Below, piece by piece: positions 34,871 through 47,109 of a stretch of 64,000 bases of DNA. Source of the stretch: Adenanthera pavonina (Eukaryota > Streptophyta > Magnoliopsida > Fabales > Fabaceae); contig JAIVEN010000010.1 of the NCBI GenBank assembly GCA_026686845.1, positions 20,310,001 to 20,374,000 of the forward strand, in the 5' to 3' direction. Position 1 is the stretch's first letter; each line of letters begins with the position of its first letter. Below the pieces are notes generated by a model. The model was given only the letters and a program-made list of their open reading frames with translations. It was not told where the DNA came from and made no database searches. The translations under genes were made by a program, and so were the position numbers.

Positions 34871-37624
34871 ATGCCTCAGTTTTATTTTGCTTAGTTGGAG
34901 GATGTGTATGTTTAGTGAATTAATACCAAGATTTAGGACATTGGATGAAACAATTAGGGTGGTATTTTTTTATATCGAAGTGAGTAAAACATGAATATAA
35001 AATTATGAGTTATTTTGTAGTATTCGTAGTAATGTAATACCGTTCTTGCCGTCTGGTTTATCCTGTTGGTTTCATTTGGACAAGGTGTCTTGTCCAAGTA
35101 TAACTACTTTTTCATTGGTAATTTTTCAGACAGGAAATATAATTTGTTATGTGAATCTTGCATCTTAAAACTTAAGCTAAACATAATTTTATATTCATAC
35201 ATATTTGAGAAAGAATTTGCCCAAATTTTGACGAGTGAATAAAAAAAATTTATTTTTTTTTAGCCATCGAATAATTTTGTCTTTTTAGCTCTGATCTATG
35301 GCATGATAGATCAGGAGGGAATGTGTAGTTGATTAATCATTTATGAGGAACATGCCAAGAAAGAGATCCTTAAATCCTCTCTCTTTGGGATGGAATGTGG
35401 AATTGATAAATCTGAGATTCCTAAATCCTCTTTGTTCTCTTTGGGCTGTTATGAATAGAAAGTGATGATTGGATTTTCTTTTGTGTGTCAAGTATTTTTG
35501 TTCAGTCTCGTAAATTTACTTAGCAAAACAAAAAAAAAAGATGTTAAAGGATTTTAAAATTTGGAAAATGTCCAAGTCTGAATTCTGGAGATGGAAGTTG
35601 ACTACGCTTGCCATCCCCCATATCGCTGAAGTAGAATTTATTAGTTACTCCTAATTATATCATTTATACTTTGTTCAGTACAAAAACTTCAAGTCACACA
35701 CAATGGTTCCACATGTTTTACAGTTTTTACCGAACCTATTTCTTTTTTAAACCTCACTCTTTCTCCCTTCCCATTATTAAAAGATACTTTTTTTACGTAG
35801 TCAATTTTTTAGGATTTTTTGAATAAAAAGCTCTTGTTCTTAAATTGGTTTCATAAATTTTTAAATCTTAAATTAAAAAATAACCAGAAAAACTAACTCG
35901 TGCATGAATTTAAAAGAAAGGGAAAAAATGATGGAGTTAAGATATTGGGAAAGTTAAGGTAATAAATTAGTTACAATAAAGGATAGAAGATAACAATATT
36001 AGGTCTTTTAAGCATGCTGTTTATGGTTTGATTTCTGTCCATATATATAGAAAATATTTTGTTAAAAGAGACAAATCCTACTTTGATTGTCAGTTAATAC
36101 CTTAGTGCTAGATAAAAAAAAAAGACAGAAGATAACAATGCAATGATAGCAAAAAATCATATCTATTAATAACATAAGTCAATAAATATTAAATAATAAT
36201 ATATTAATTAATTAATTCTGTAATGTTGGTAATTTTTCATGAGACTTGATTTCATAAAACACAGCATGCTAGATGTTAGTGCCTCAAATAAAAATAAGAA
36301 ATGCGAACAAACACCTAACTTCTTTATCAAACAATGTAGATTTTTTAGGTGATTTACCATAATTTCTCCAAATATGATAGGAAATAAAATAATTGATTAA
36401 TTGATGAGGGCCACGTGTGTGTACAAAAACAATATTGAAATGTTACGAAAATAAAACAAACACCACTATTGTAGCCATATCTCGACACAGTAGCAGCTTG
36501 AGCCTGTCTCGAACTTAATAAATGAAATTTGCTCACAGAGTATTAAAAGTTCTTGTGCAAGACTTTTCATTTTTCCAGTACCATGTCTTCCTTTCTAATT
36601 TTCCTTTCAACAATTCGAGCACACTAATTGCCCAGCCTAATTCATCCCTTTTTTATTCCCATCTCATATGACCCAAACCACTACTCATTTTTAGCCCAAA
36701 CATGTAGGAAGCCAATTGATGAGCCACACTTATTTAGGGAGAAAGATATATCAGGACCTCAGAAGAAATCCTATGAGACAAGTACCTCAACCTATTTGTG
36801 CCTGATTACAATTGGGTTCAATTGGGTAAAAGTTGAGCCCATATTGATAGCTTATAATAAAATGATTACCGATGCTACCATTGCCAAGGACTCGTTACAA
36901 AGACACAAACCATCTTCACTTTTTTTTTTTTTATATGTGCATATGCTATTTTGAATTTATCCCGCTTTTGGAGAATTTATTGAGGTCCATATGAATATGA
37001 ATTGAGGTAGGTAGGACCGAAAGAGTGGCAAGCTTTACCACTAAGTTTTAACTTGACTATATTCTCAAGGTGGTTTGAATTTGAAACTTTTAGTTAATCT
37101 GGTATAACCCTTTTCAGTTAAGTCAAGCACTTAGTAGTACAAAACAAAACGATCTTCACTTTGTCAATAAGTTTTGTGAACTCCATAGGAAAGAGTGACT
37201 TGGCATTATAAAACTAGGAAGCATTAACTTTTGCTTTACTACTATGGTGTGAAGTTTGGAGAATTGCTTAAATAATGTTATAGAAAAATCCATTCTTGCA
37301 AGAAATTAGAGGTGGAGATGATCTTACTCCTCTTCATTTTGCTGGCATAATATCTAGACTCTATGATTACTAACATTTATTTTTTAACATGACTACTAAC
37401 ATTTTTAAAGAAGTGGATTGGAATAAGTTATTCCTCACTTGCATCTCTTTGATATCTATAGTAAAAACATAAGGGTACAAAGGAGGAATGCACTTACTCT
37501 AAGTCTAGGTAAAACGATTTATTGATATTGAATTTGTTAAATATGAACGTAAAAAATGATCTCACAACCAATTCTAATTGAATTAGATTCTCCTCATAAT
37601 GAAATTCATTTGATTGGTACATTA

Positions 37625-40600
37625 TGTAACATCTTATAATTTAAAACATTTCCCATGCAAACTACTTAATTTTGAAATATTAAAACGCGTTTTAAGAACT
37701 TGAACCAATTAAAATTTTAAACTGTGAAAAACTATTTTTGCAAACTTTTTAGCATATTGTATCACAAACTTTCAAAATTATAATTAAATGTAAAAAAAAT
37801 TATTTTAGAATGGTTCAAGTCTCTAAAACTCATGAACATTTTGAACTTTATGGAAAAAAACATGAAACTAGAAAATTATCGCTCATATTTGTATAGTTTA
37901 TTCATTAATCTTTATTGTTCGTTTTGAACTTCCAGATTTTGTCCCAATTCTGAGCCATAACTTTGAAAATTCATATCTCATAAAATACAGAGCAAATTTG
38001 TACATACTTAGTATCATTAGAAAGCTCCACATGTCCATTTTCTAACATATAAATTTCGTACATTTATTTGATACTTATTGGTTAGTACTAATATAAACCT
38101 TCATGGGTTAGAATTATCTTTCACTAGAACAGTTTTATGAAAACTTGCGTAACTTCCATTGTATAATTCTAAATATATCTAAACTAGTGTCATATTGTTC
38201 ATAATACATAACTATCTATATGTGTAGACATAAGAATTTTTGGAGCAATATTTGAATTTATACAATAGTTCAAATCAGATAGTAAAATCAGCTCAAAACA
38301 GTTTCTAGTACATCAATCTTCTTCTTCAATCCTTTTAGCCACTTGCTTTTCTTTAGCATTACCTGGCCTAATTATTTGGAAAGCTATAGGGTTGAGATTG
38401 GGGAATGTTAATAGTCAACTTACATATGCCAATATCTTATCACAACACATTCAAAACATTGAAAATATAGCATGGTTTCATAAAACATATAAGCATCCAT
38501 GTTGTTTAACAAAATTTTAGCAACACAATGGCTTAAAAACAGGACATCTCGGGCTTAACCCTCATCATAGAAAAAGCCAACCAGTCATAGAAATAGTCAT
38601 GGCAACAACATGACAATATTTTCATAACATAGTAATATGTAAAACTTCATTAAGCATTAACATAAACACAAGGATAAGAAATTACCTTGGAGCTTTACTG
38701 TCTTTGTCTTTAGCTTGCATCTCACTTACTTGGGCTTGCTTTCTTAACTTGTTTAGAGCCTAATAACATCATTAACATTACATCTTCAATTTAAATATCT
38801 TTCCCATGAAAATTGCATACTTTTAAAGCATAAAACGTGTCTTTGAAAACTTTAACCAATTTAAAACTTAAAACTGTATAATACTATTTTTCATAGTTTT
38901 ACAGCTCATTGCGTAGTGAAATTTCAAAAATCATAATTAAATTTAGAAAATTTATTTGATAGTGATTCAAATCCCTAAAAATTGTGCACATCACAAACTT
39001 GATGGGAAAAATAAGAAACAGAAAAATCATTGCTCAGATTCATACAATTTATTGTATAAATTTTACTATTCATTTTCTGGTTCCAGTTTCTGTCCGAAAA
39101 GTAAGCCTTAAATGTAAAAATTCATTTCTCACAAAATACAAAGCCATTTTGTACTTAATTAGAATAATTGGAAAGCTTTACATGTCTACTTTCTAACATA
39201 TTTACCTTATACATTTATTCTACTTCTACTTGTCATAAGATAAACATAAATCTTCAAGGGGTCAAAAACAACTTTCACTGGAGCAGTTTTAGAACAAACA
39301 TGCATATCTATAATTGTATGAATCCAAATATAGCCAAATCGGTGCTATTTGTTCCTGAAACATAGCTTTATCCATGCATGCAAACCACTAATTTTTTTTT
39401 GAAGACATATTCGAATTTACACAATCAAATAAAACAAGCAGTATGAAATGGAATAAAAACAGTTTTTAGCAAGGTTTCATCATCCTTATTTCTTATGCTT
39501 CACATGCTTCCCTTTACCATGACTTGGCCCTAGCATTGATTAATTGTGGCGTGAGATTGATAAATCTCAGTAGCTAACTTGCACATGTTATCATGTTATC
39601 ACAATACATTTGAAAGCATATAAAACATAGCATACTTTCATTAAAATATTAAAATATCCATGTTATCTTCACAAAACTTTGGCAACATAATGGCTTAAAA
39701 ATAGGACATCCCGAGCTTAGCCCTTATCATGAAAACAACCACCAATCTTGAAAAATAGTAATAACATCAATATGACATCATTTACATATCATAATAACAT
39801 ATAGAACATTATGAAGTAATAACATCAAGCAAGAGCAAGAGACTACCTTGGAGCTTTAACCTTTCAACCTTGTTTCCCTCTTGGTTTGAGTTAGTTCCTC
39901 AATTTGTTTAGAGCTTACGAGCATCATTAAACCTTTCTTAACAACTTGATAACATCATATAAACTTTGCATGCATAGATAGCCCTAAACTTTGACATTTT
40001 GGAAACCAAGTTCTATAATGGTTTTCTTGACCTTTCTTGGCTAATTGGGATGCTAGAAATACATTGGAAGAATTTGCTTCATGAGAATCCAACCCTAAGC
40101 CTCTCATCCCTCCTTGGTTGAAACTAGACTCTTAAAAACCCATTTTGCAAAAACTCAATCTTTTAATCCTTTCTTCATGTGTTTGGATCATTATCCAAGC
40201 AAGAAAAACATATTGCAATCATTGCTTGAATGAACTCAAACTTTTCCTTCAATTTCATGCCTTGGCTGAGATTTGGGAGGGACTAGAGGGAGGAAGAAAA
40301 TGCTCAAACTCTAGTTAATTTCATGCACAATGAATGAAGAAGAGAAACTAAGGAGTGAGTGCGAAAAGATCCTTACCTCTTAAGTCTCTTGCTTCTTCTC
40401 TTCTTTTCCTCCTTCTCTTTCTCTTTCTCTTCTTCTCTCTTGGCTACCTTCTTTCTCTCTCTCTCTCTCTCTCACAAATCACGCCTCCCTCATTCTCTCA
40501 CTAGCCTTCCCAAGTCTTCACAAATGAGCAATGAGGGAGGAGAGCTTGGGGGGTAGTCATAGATAGTTGCAGTGAATTTGGACCATTAGATTGCAATTTA

Positions 40601-42445
40601 ATCCAAAGGCTATTAATTATTCTTCAATTGTTTAAATTGCTTTGCATTCTCACCCTTGGATATTTTCCCACTTGTGAAAGGAGTGTGAAGGGCATTTTTG
40701 TCCATTTTCCCTCCTTAATGTCGGTTCCCAAGAGCAAGAAAGAGAGAATATACTTTTTAACTTTTACAAATCAATTTTGGCTCTCGTTTGAGTATTTTTT
40801 ATTATTTGGATTTTCTATTATTTTTTATATATTTTTTATTTACGTTATCTGTGGGATCTATTATCTTTTCTTCTTTATTTTTTCATATGGAGTCCACTTG
40901 TCATGCTAATTTTTTACTAATATCTTCCCTAACATTTACTATTCACATGGGACTTACCTTTTACTAGATTTATACTTTTTCTTTTCGAGCCCATATAACC
41001 AGTATCACTTGTACTTTTTCTCTCTCTTTTATAAAATTACCATTTTACCCTTTTAAACCCCTTTTTTTTATATTTTTAATGATATTTTGTGCCTTAAATC
41101 TATTTAATTAAATTTTCAAGCTTCCCTAAATATTATAAATTAATCCAAAATAATTTCATTTCATTACTTATCATGATGTGGTCATGAAACACATACAAAA
41201 AAATGGGAATATTACAATTAAACCTTAGTAAATAACTTGCTAACATCGTAGGAAACTATGTATGCATAGGTGGCCCTAACATTTGACGTTTTACAAACTA
41301 ATTTCTGTAATAATTCCTTGATCTTTCTTGACTATTTTGCATGCTAAGAACTCAATGGAACCATTAATTTCATCAAAATCCAAACCATCATGAAAAACTC
41401 AATCTTTCAACCATTCCTTCATGCATTTTGGTCATTATTCAGCTACACAAACACATTGCAACCCTTGTTAAAATGAAACACAAACCCTAGACACACAACA
41501 ATAACTTGGCCATGACTTAAGGACCTTGGAGGAGGAAGAGAAATGCCTCAAACCCTAGCTCAATCTATGCTAGATGAAAGGGAAAAGAAAGCTAGAAAAA
41601 AATGGAAGAGGAACACTTACCTTGAGACCTTGCTCCTTCCTCCTCCTTCCTCTCTCTCTTCTTCTCTCTTCATGCCACTCCTTCTCTTTCTAACCCTCCC
41701 AAAGATTTGTAAAAATGCGCAAAGTGGGAGGGGGCTTAGGGTTCTATATATAGAGAAAGTTGATGAATATTGACATTTGGATTCAATCTTAATCTAATGG
41801 CTTATAATAATTCTTGAATTGTTTAACTTATTTTACCTTCTTACCCTTGGATATTTTTCCTTTTGTGAGAGGGATAAGGAATGGCAATTCTGTCCTTAAA
41901 TCCTCTGCAAAATTTAGATCTCATCAAGGGGAGAGAGAGAAATTACTATGTTTCCATTTTACAAACACAATTGGCTTTAGGTTGTGTATTTTCATTTGGG
42001 TTGTCTTTTATCTCCTACATTTTTTCTATGTACTTTATCTGTGGGGTTCACTATCTATATTTTTATGTAAGGTCTACTTGTCTTGCTTACTTTTTACTAC
42101 TTATTTTACTTGGATTTACTATTTATATGAGACCCCCCTTTTACTGTACATGTACTTTTCCTTTTGAGTCCACATACTCAGTATTACTTATACTTTTACC
42201 CTACACCAAAATATTAAAAATATTATTTTCTCCCTACTTTTGTAAAAAGACCTTTTTACCATTATCTTTTAGCAAAATGACCGTTTTGCACTTTTAAGTT
42301 CCTTTTTGGTATTTTTATGCTATTTTGAGCCTTTAACCTATGTAATTATATTTGTAAACATTCTTAATTATCACATATCAATCCACAACAATTCCACATC
42401 ATCATTTAATCATTCAAATACATACATAAATATAGGGATTTTACA
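37625..42445. repeat. gypsy-like solo LTR with a second LTR inside
   Basis: Starts TGTAACATC, ends GGGATTTTACA, with perfect CATTA duplications (37620-37624 and 42446-42450). Without the insert at 38776-41216 and its duplication it is about 2.37 kb. Order of landmarks as in the other copies: 'cataactttgaaaattcat', decayed hairpin (38392-38408), AAGGTAA donors on the minus strand, pyrimidine tract near 41640. Confidence 0.9.
38776..41216. repeat. gypsy-like solo LTR nested in 37625-42445
   Basis: 2441 bp, flanked by ATTAA (38771-38775 and 41217-41221). Ends GAATATTACA. The start reads CATTACATC where its relative has TGTAACATC, so the terminal TG has mutated. The interrupted host sequence 'catcattaa|accttagta' becomes continuous when the insert is removed, matching 'catcattaaacctt' inside this LTR itself (39921). 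A (CT)n run lies at 40452-40473. Confidence 0.9.
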
Positions 42446-42450
42446 CATTA

Positions 42451-44802
42451 GTCATCATATTTATACATGTACAAACATACAAAGTGTGCATGCATTTATA
42501 ATTGAAAAGTATGAAATTGTATGTTTGATCTAAGTATTTAATTTTAGGTTAAACATGAAGAAAACTTATTCATTAAAAAATTTATACTTGATTTATAGCT
42601 TTGTACATCATCTAGTTTGTATTATGACATTTCTTTTAACATTGGTAATTCTAACCATCCTTAGAAATTTGATAGGTTTAGCATTGGAAATGTTAGATAA
42701 TATGTCAAAGTTAGCTCTCACAAAGGATAAAAATAAAGAAATAGGTTTTCATGTCTTGGCTCACAAGACTTAAAATTTTGTGGGAAAAGTCCAAAAACTA
42801 AAAATCAACTCATGAGCAAGGATAATTTGTCAAATAATTCCTTAGGAAAACTAAAAATTTGGGGTCGACCTACTTTCTATCAACATGTTCTTCTTCTTTT
42901 TTCTTTTTCTTTTCTTTTGTTAACTTGTTATATAGCTCTATGTTTCTCTATAAATCACATTATAACATTTCTCTTAGCGTTGGAAATTCTAGCCATTTTC
43001 AAGAATCTTATAGATTTAGCAATGAAAATTTTAAATAATCTGTCAAAGTTAGCTCTTACAAAAGATGAAAATAAAAATATAGTCTTGCATGCAGAAGCTT
43101 GGGATTTTAGTTGTGGCAATTCAAAACATCAAAATCAACATATCTTTTATTTTATCATCAACATAAATTGAGATATTATGCTTACACACACACAAAACTG
43201 TGGTTAAAATGTCTTTCTCTTTCAATCTTCCCATTTTTTTCTCTTTTGATATCCTTTGAGACGGTAGAAGCATGATTTTTATACTAATTTAGGTTTGTTG
43301 TGATTTTGCCACATAAAGTTACAATTGTATAGTAATATTTTGTTTAATAATTTGCAGGTGTGAAGAATTGTAAAAATACTTGTATATATATATTCATTAG
43401 TTCCCATGCTTCAAAAAATGTAAGGATGTAGCAACTGTACGTATTAACTATACATAATGAATTGAGATAAAAGGTAAAATTTAAAAATTACTAACATTGT
43501 CAATATGCAAGTGTCCATTAACATTGTAACTGATACATGATAATATAAATATTATTAGTTCTTAAAGTGAAAAATGTTAATATGTAAAAAGAGCTAATAA
43601 AAATCACCTTTTACAATTAAATTTTAAAATAAAGTTTATATGCTTCTTTAATATCACACTAGTTACATGATGAAATTAATATTATTAGTTCTTCAAACGA
43701 GGTTCCTTTTTTCAATTTGTAACACCTAACCCAAAACACATCCATCCCTAAACAAAACTTCATACACAAGTTTCGATAACCCAAATGATCAAGAAAAAGC
43801 TAAAAACCAAGTCGAAATTGTAACAAATAAATGGATGGCGTCCCTTGATTCAATATCCATAACTTACAATTTCACAAGTCAACAACTCAAATATCATTTT
43901 AATCAGCATAACATAATTCAAACATGATTTTCTAACCTATACATTTGAAGTGATTCATGTGGCAATATCACATTTCCAACTTATAATGACATCACCTAAA
44001 CACAACAACTCATATTATGCTAAGAAGATCATAACCATCAACCAACATAGATCAAATTCAAGTCAAAAAACCAAAGTGAGCTACTAGAGTATTCCACACA
44101 TTCAATACTAATATATGAGGAAGAGTAGTTTAGTATCATTTCATTCTAATATCAAAGGTTATAAGTCAAAGTTTGTAAATCCACAACTAAAAGATCACAT
44201 ACCACTTCACAATTGTATCCCAAAACATCCAACTAATTCAAATCTTCATAGACAACAATTAATCAGAAAAAGTATAAGTTATTGATTGGTTAATTTGGTT
44301 AAAAAACCGACAATCATCCACTAGTCAATAATTCCACAAGTCTGCAATGGTGGGCAAATCACTATCTATAGAAAAATATGCAGAGGCCAATTCCTCCTTT
44401 GTCTTTCCCTTGTCCAAACTTGAGACTTATGACAACATGTTGCAAGGTTGTTCAATTTTAATAACTAGTTGCTAATGCAAATGTAGTATAATGATGCAAC
44501 TTAGGTAAGAAATGAAAGTGATCAAATATGTATGAGCTATGTTAAATGCTAGTAGAAATGAACCTAAGACTAGTGTAGATGCTAAAATGGATCTAGACTA
44601 GTTTAATGCAATGCCAAAATTAAAGTAAAACATAATGGAAAATGTATGAAACTAGAATGGAAATGTATCCAAGTCTACGAATTGTGTGTGAGAAATGAAG
44701 TAGATGAGATGCAAATGCAAGATTAATCCTAGAACTGATCCTAGAATTATCCTAAGCTACTATCTAAACCAATGCAAAAATAATGTATGCATGTATGAGT
44801 AA
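42451..44802. other. gene-free stretch with a duplicated segment
   Basis: Contains the duplicated ORFs described separately. The rest (43180-44802) is AT-rich with no gene recognised. TGTAACACCTAACCC at about 43720 could be the edge of another old repeat, but I found no partner end. Confidence 0.5.
42555..43171 (+). other. direct duplication of a short hydrophobic ORF, function unknown
   Basis: Two ORFs of 72 residues (42555-42773) and 119 residues (42812-43171) share a 40-codon block with no indel, offset 338 bp (42624 and 42962). Both read a hydrophobic helix followed by N-L-I-x-L-A and SKLALTKD. About two thirds of the codon changes alter the residue, mostly conservatively. I recognise no family. 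It may be a degraded gene duplicated in tandem, or non-coding repeat sequence that happens to be open. Confidence 0.35.
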
Positions 44803-46410
44803 CAATGTGTAACACCTTTACTTTAAACTATATTTCCCATGTATTATACTTCATTCAAGTTCATTTGTACCATTTTAAAAACTTGAATCACATGAGGAAT
44901 CAAAATTGAAAAATTTTAAACTTTGAGTTACTATTCATTTGGTATCCCCATTTTTCAAATTGAAATTTGAAAATTCATAACTAAATCTAGAAAAATCTTA
45001 TGGAGGTGATTTAAGTCTCTATAAATAGCTTAAAATCTTATCTACATGGGACAGATATGAAATTGTAACTTTAACGTATCAATTGATACAATATTTAGCA
45101 TGGAGATCACTATTCATTTAGTCATTTTTTTTCCACTTCTCTAGGGTTTTAGCCTTAAATTTAAAAATATATATCTCATTCTAACTTAAGCCAATTGTGC
45201 ATTATTTACATCATTTGATAGCTGCACATGTATAATTTTCAAACATATTTATTTTGTACATTTATTTTACTTGAGCAGGTTAGGTTATAATATTATCATG
45301 AATTATTAAGGCTCAAAACTTTACTTTTATTAGAGTAGTTTTTGAAAAACTTGTATAACTCTTATTATATAACCTCAATTACTTCCAAATTAGTGGCACA
45401 TTAAACCTAAGACACATAAATTTCTGTGCATATAAGCCACTAAATTTTTGAAACTCTTTACGATTTTATACTGCTTTTTGAAATATTCAGTGTTTATAGT
45501 GAAAATTCCAGGTTTGCCAATACTGTCTGGTTTTGACCCCTAAATTTAAAAATTCACTATAAATCATATATTTTTCCAATTTAAGTATCCTTTAGCTTAT
45601 TTTAAAGCTTGTTCTATCTAGTTTTAAAGTATATATAATACTCCAACTAAATGCCATGTTTCAAATGGAGTTTCTCTATTCTAATCACCATTGGTCATCT
45701 TGGACAAAATTATGCCATAACTGACATAATATACTTTATAACCATAATACATCATCATTCATTATTCCAAATCCATACATAACATCATAAGAGGACTTAA
45801 ACAAAATGATAATAAATAGTGGTAGCCTCACACATTCATTTACAATTTTATAACAATTACTTAAAATTGTAGAAAGACATATCATAATGAACTTTAATCT
45901 TCTTAATCCATCTCCTTGCTCTTAGTCTCCCTTGCATCATTGCCATATCTTGTCCCTAAGCATGTTAGTCATTTGGAAGGGTGAGATTCAAAGAATCTCA
46001 GTTATTACCCATCATGCAAATATATCATCACATTTATCATGGAAACATCATGAAAACATAATCAAATACTTTAAAACATATTATGCCATATAATTTCATA
46101 AAAAAATTTGGCAGAGTTTTCGTTTGTAAATTGGACATCCTGAGGTCACAAACCCCTTCAATTAACTCAACCAATAATCCCAAAACATCAAAACATTCAT
46201 ATGGCATGTCATCAAGTTCATAGAAAATTCATAAGACAATATAATGCAAAGTTGGGAAAATACTACCTTAGTGATTCCTCTTGCTTCACCACTTGAGTCC
46301 ACCCCTTCTAAGAGCTTTCTTAAGCTTTCTCAATCCTAAACACAACATCAAACAATCACTTAGGCCACTGATTTCATGGCTACCATCACAAAGTGTCCCT
46401 AAAACCCTAA

Positions 46411-47109
46411 GGGTATGTTTAGTTCAAAGGAGGGGAAGGGAGGGGAGGGATTTTAATGGGGAGAAAGGAAGGGGAGAGAAAAGAAGGGATTTTAATTTTA
46501 CCTCATTTAGAGGGAAAATGAGGGATTTTAATAGAGGGGTTTTAATATTACCTTGTTTGGATTAGGAGGGGAATGAAGGGAAAATAATTATAATTTGACT
46601 ATTATACCCTTAGTTTATTTAAGTTAATATTTTCTTTCTATATTAAAAAAAGAGTTTTTTTGTTTAAATATTAGACAAAGTTTTTAATTAGAAGGAAATA
46701 CTCTTTTTTTTCTTAACCTCAACCATGATTGTATGTATATTCTTTTTTTCCTTAACTTTAACCATGATTATATGTGTCTGTGTGTGTTCGTGATTCATGC
46801 ATGCATGTCACTAAGGGATTTCATATTTTATGAGTGAGACCAAAAAGAGATATGATAAGACTGACCAGTATATTGTGTGGTTGAATTATGAAAAAGTGAA
46901 GGGTATTTTGATCATATTGGAGACAATAACACATTTTCTCCCCAAATTACCCCAATTTGGGGTGAAAATATAGAAGGGGAGGGGAGGGAAAATTTTAATA
47001 ACATTTTCCCTCCCTTCCTCTAATTATGTGATTGCCAAACAAGGGGAGGGGAGCAAAATCCCTCCCCTTCCTTTCCCTTCCCCCTATTTCCCCCCAACCA
47101 AACAAAGCC
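46411..47109. mobile_element. PIF/Harbinger-like MITE, 699 bp
   Basis: Left end GGGTATGTTTAGTT and right end complementary to GGCTTTGTTTGGTT (11 of 14 matching). The 3-bp duplication TAA (46408-46410 and 47110-47112) is the usual Harbinger/Tourist target. Just inside the ends lie long purine-rich and pyrimidine-rich arms (aggggaagggagggg / cctccccttcc) that can pair. No transposase. The superfamily rests on TIR and TAA only. Confidence 0.75.

Larger units (their letters stand above)
33954..37619. other. 3' UTR of the RGG gene, then gene-free sequence
   Basis: The 3' UTR probably covers the first 100-400 bases; several AATAAA-like signals are possible and I cannot choose. Beyond it are a GT-rich tract (34481-34600), a candidate MITE (34706-34870) and AT-rich sequence. 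Open frames such as 36628-36954 show no recognisable domain. Confidence 0.6.

Noticed and set aside
35062..35105. Small palindrome GGACAAGGTGTCTTGTCC
   Set aside because: Single 7-9 bp stem with no repeat, conservation or context.
36628..36954. 108-residue ORF with YDPNHYSFLAQ
   Set aside because: No domain, no splice context, no repeat of it elsewhere in the window.
40359..40556. Serine/leucine/phenylalanine-rich ORF (and similar ones at 41543, 47479)
   Set aside because: Translations of the pyrimidine-rich tract common to the LTR family.
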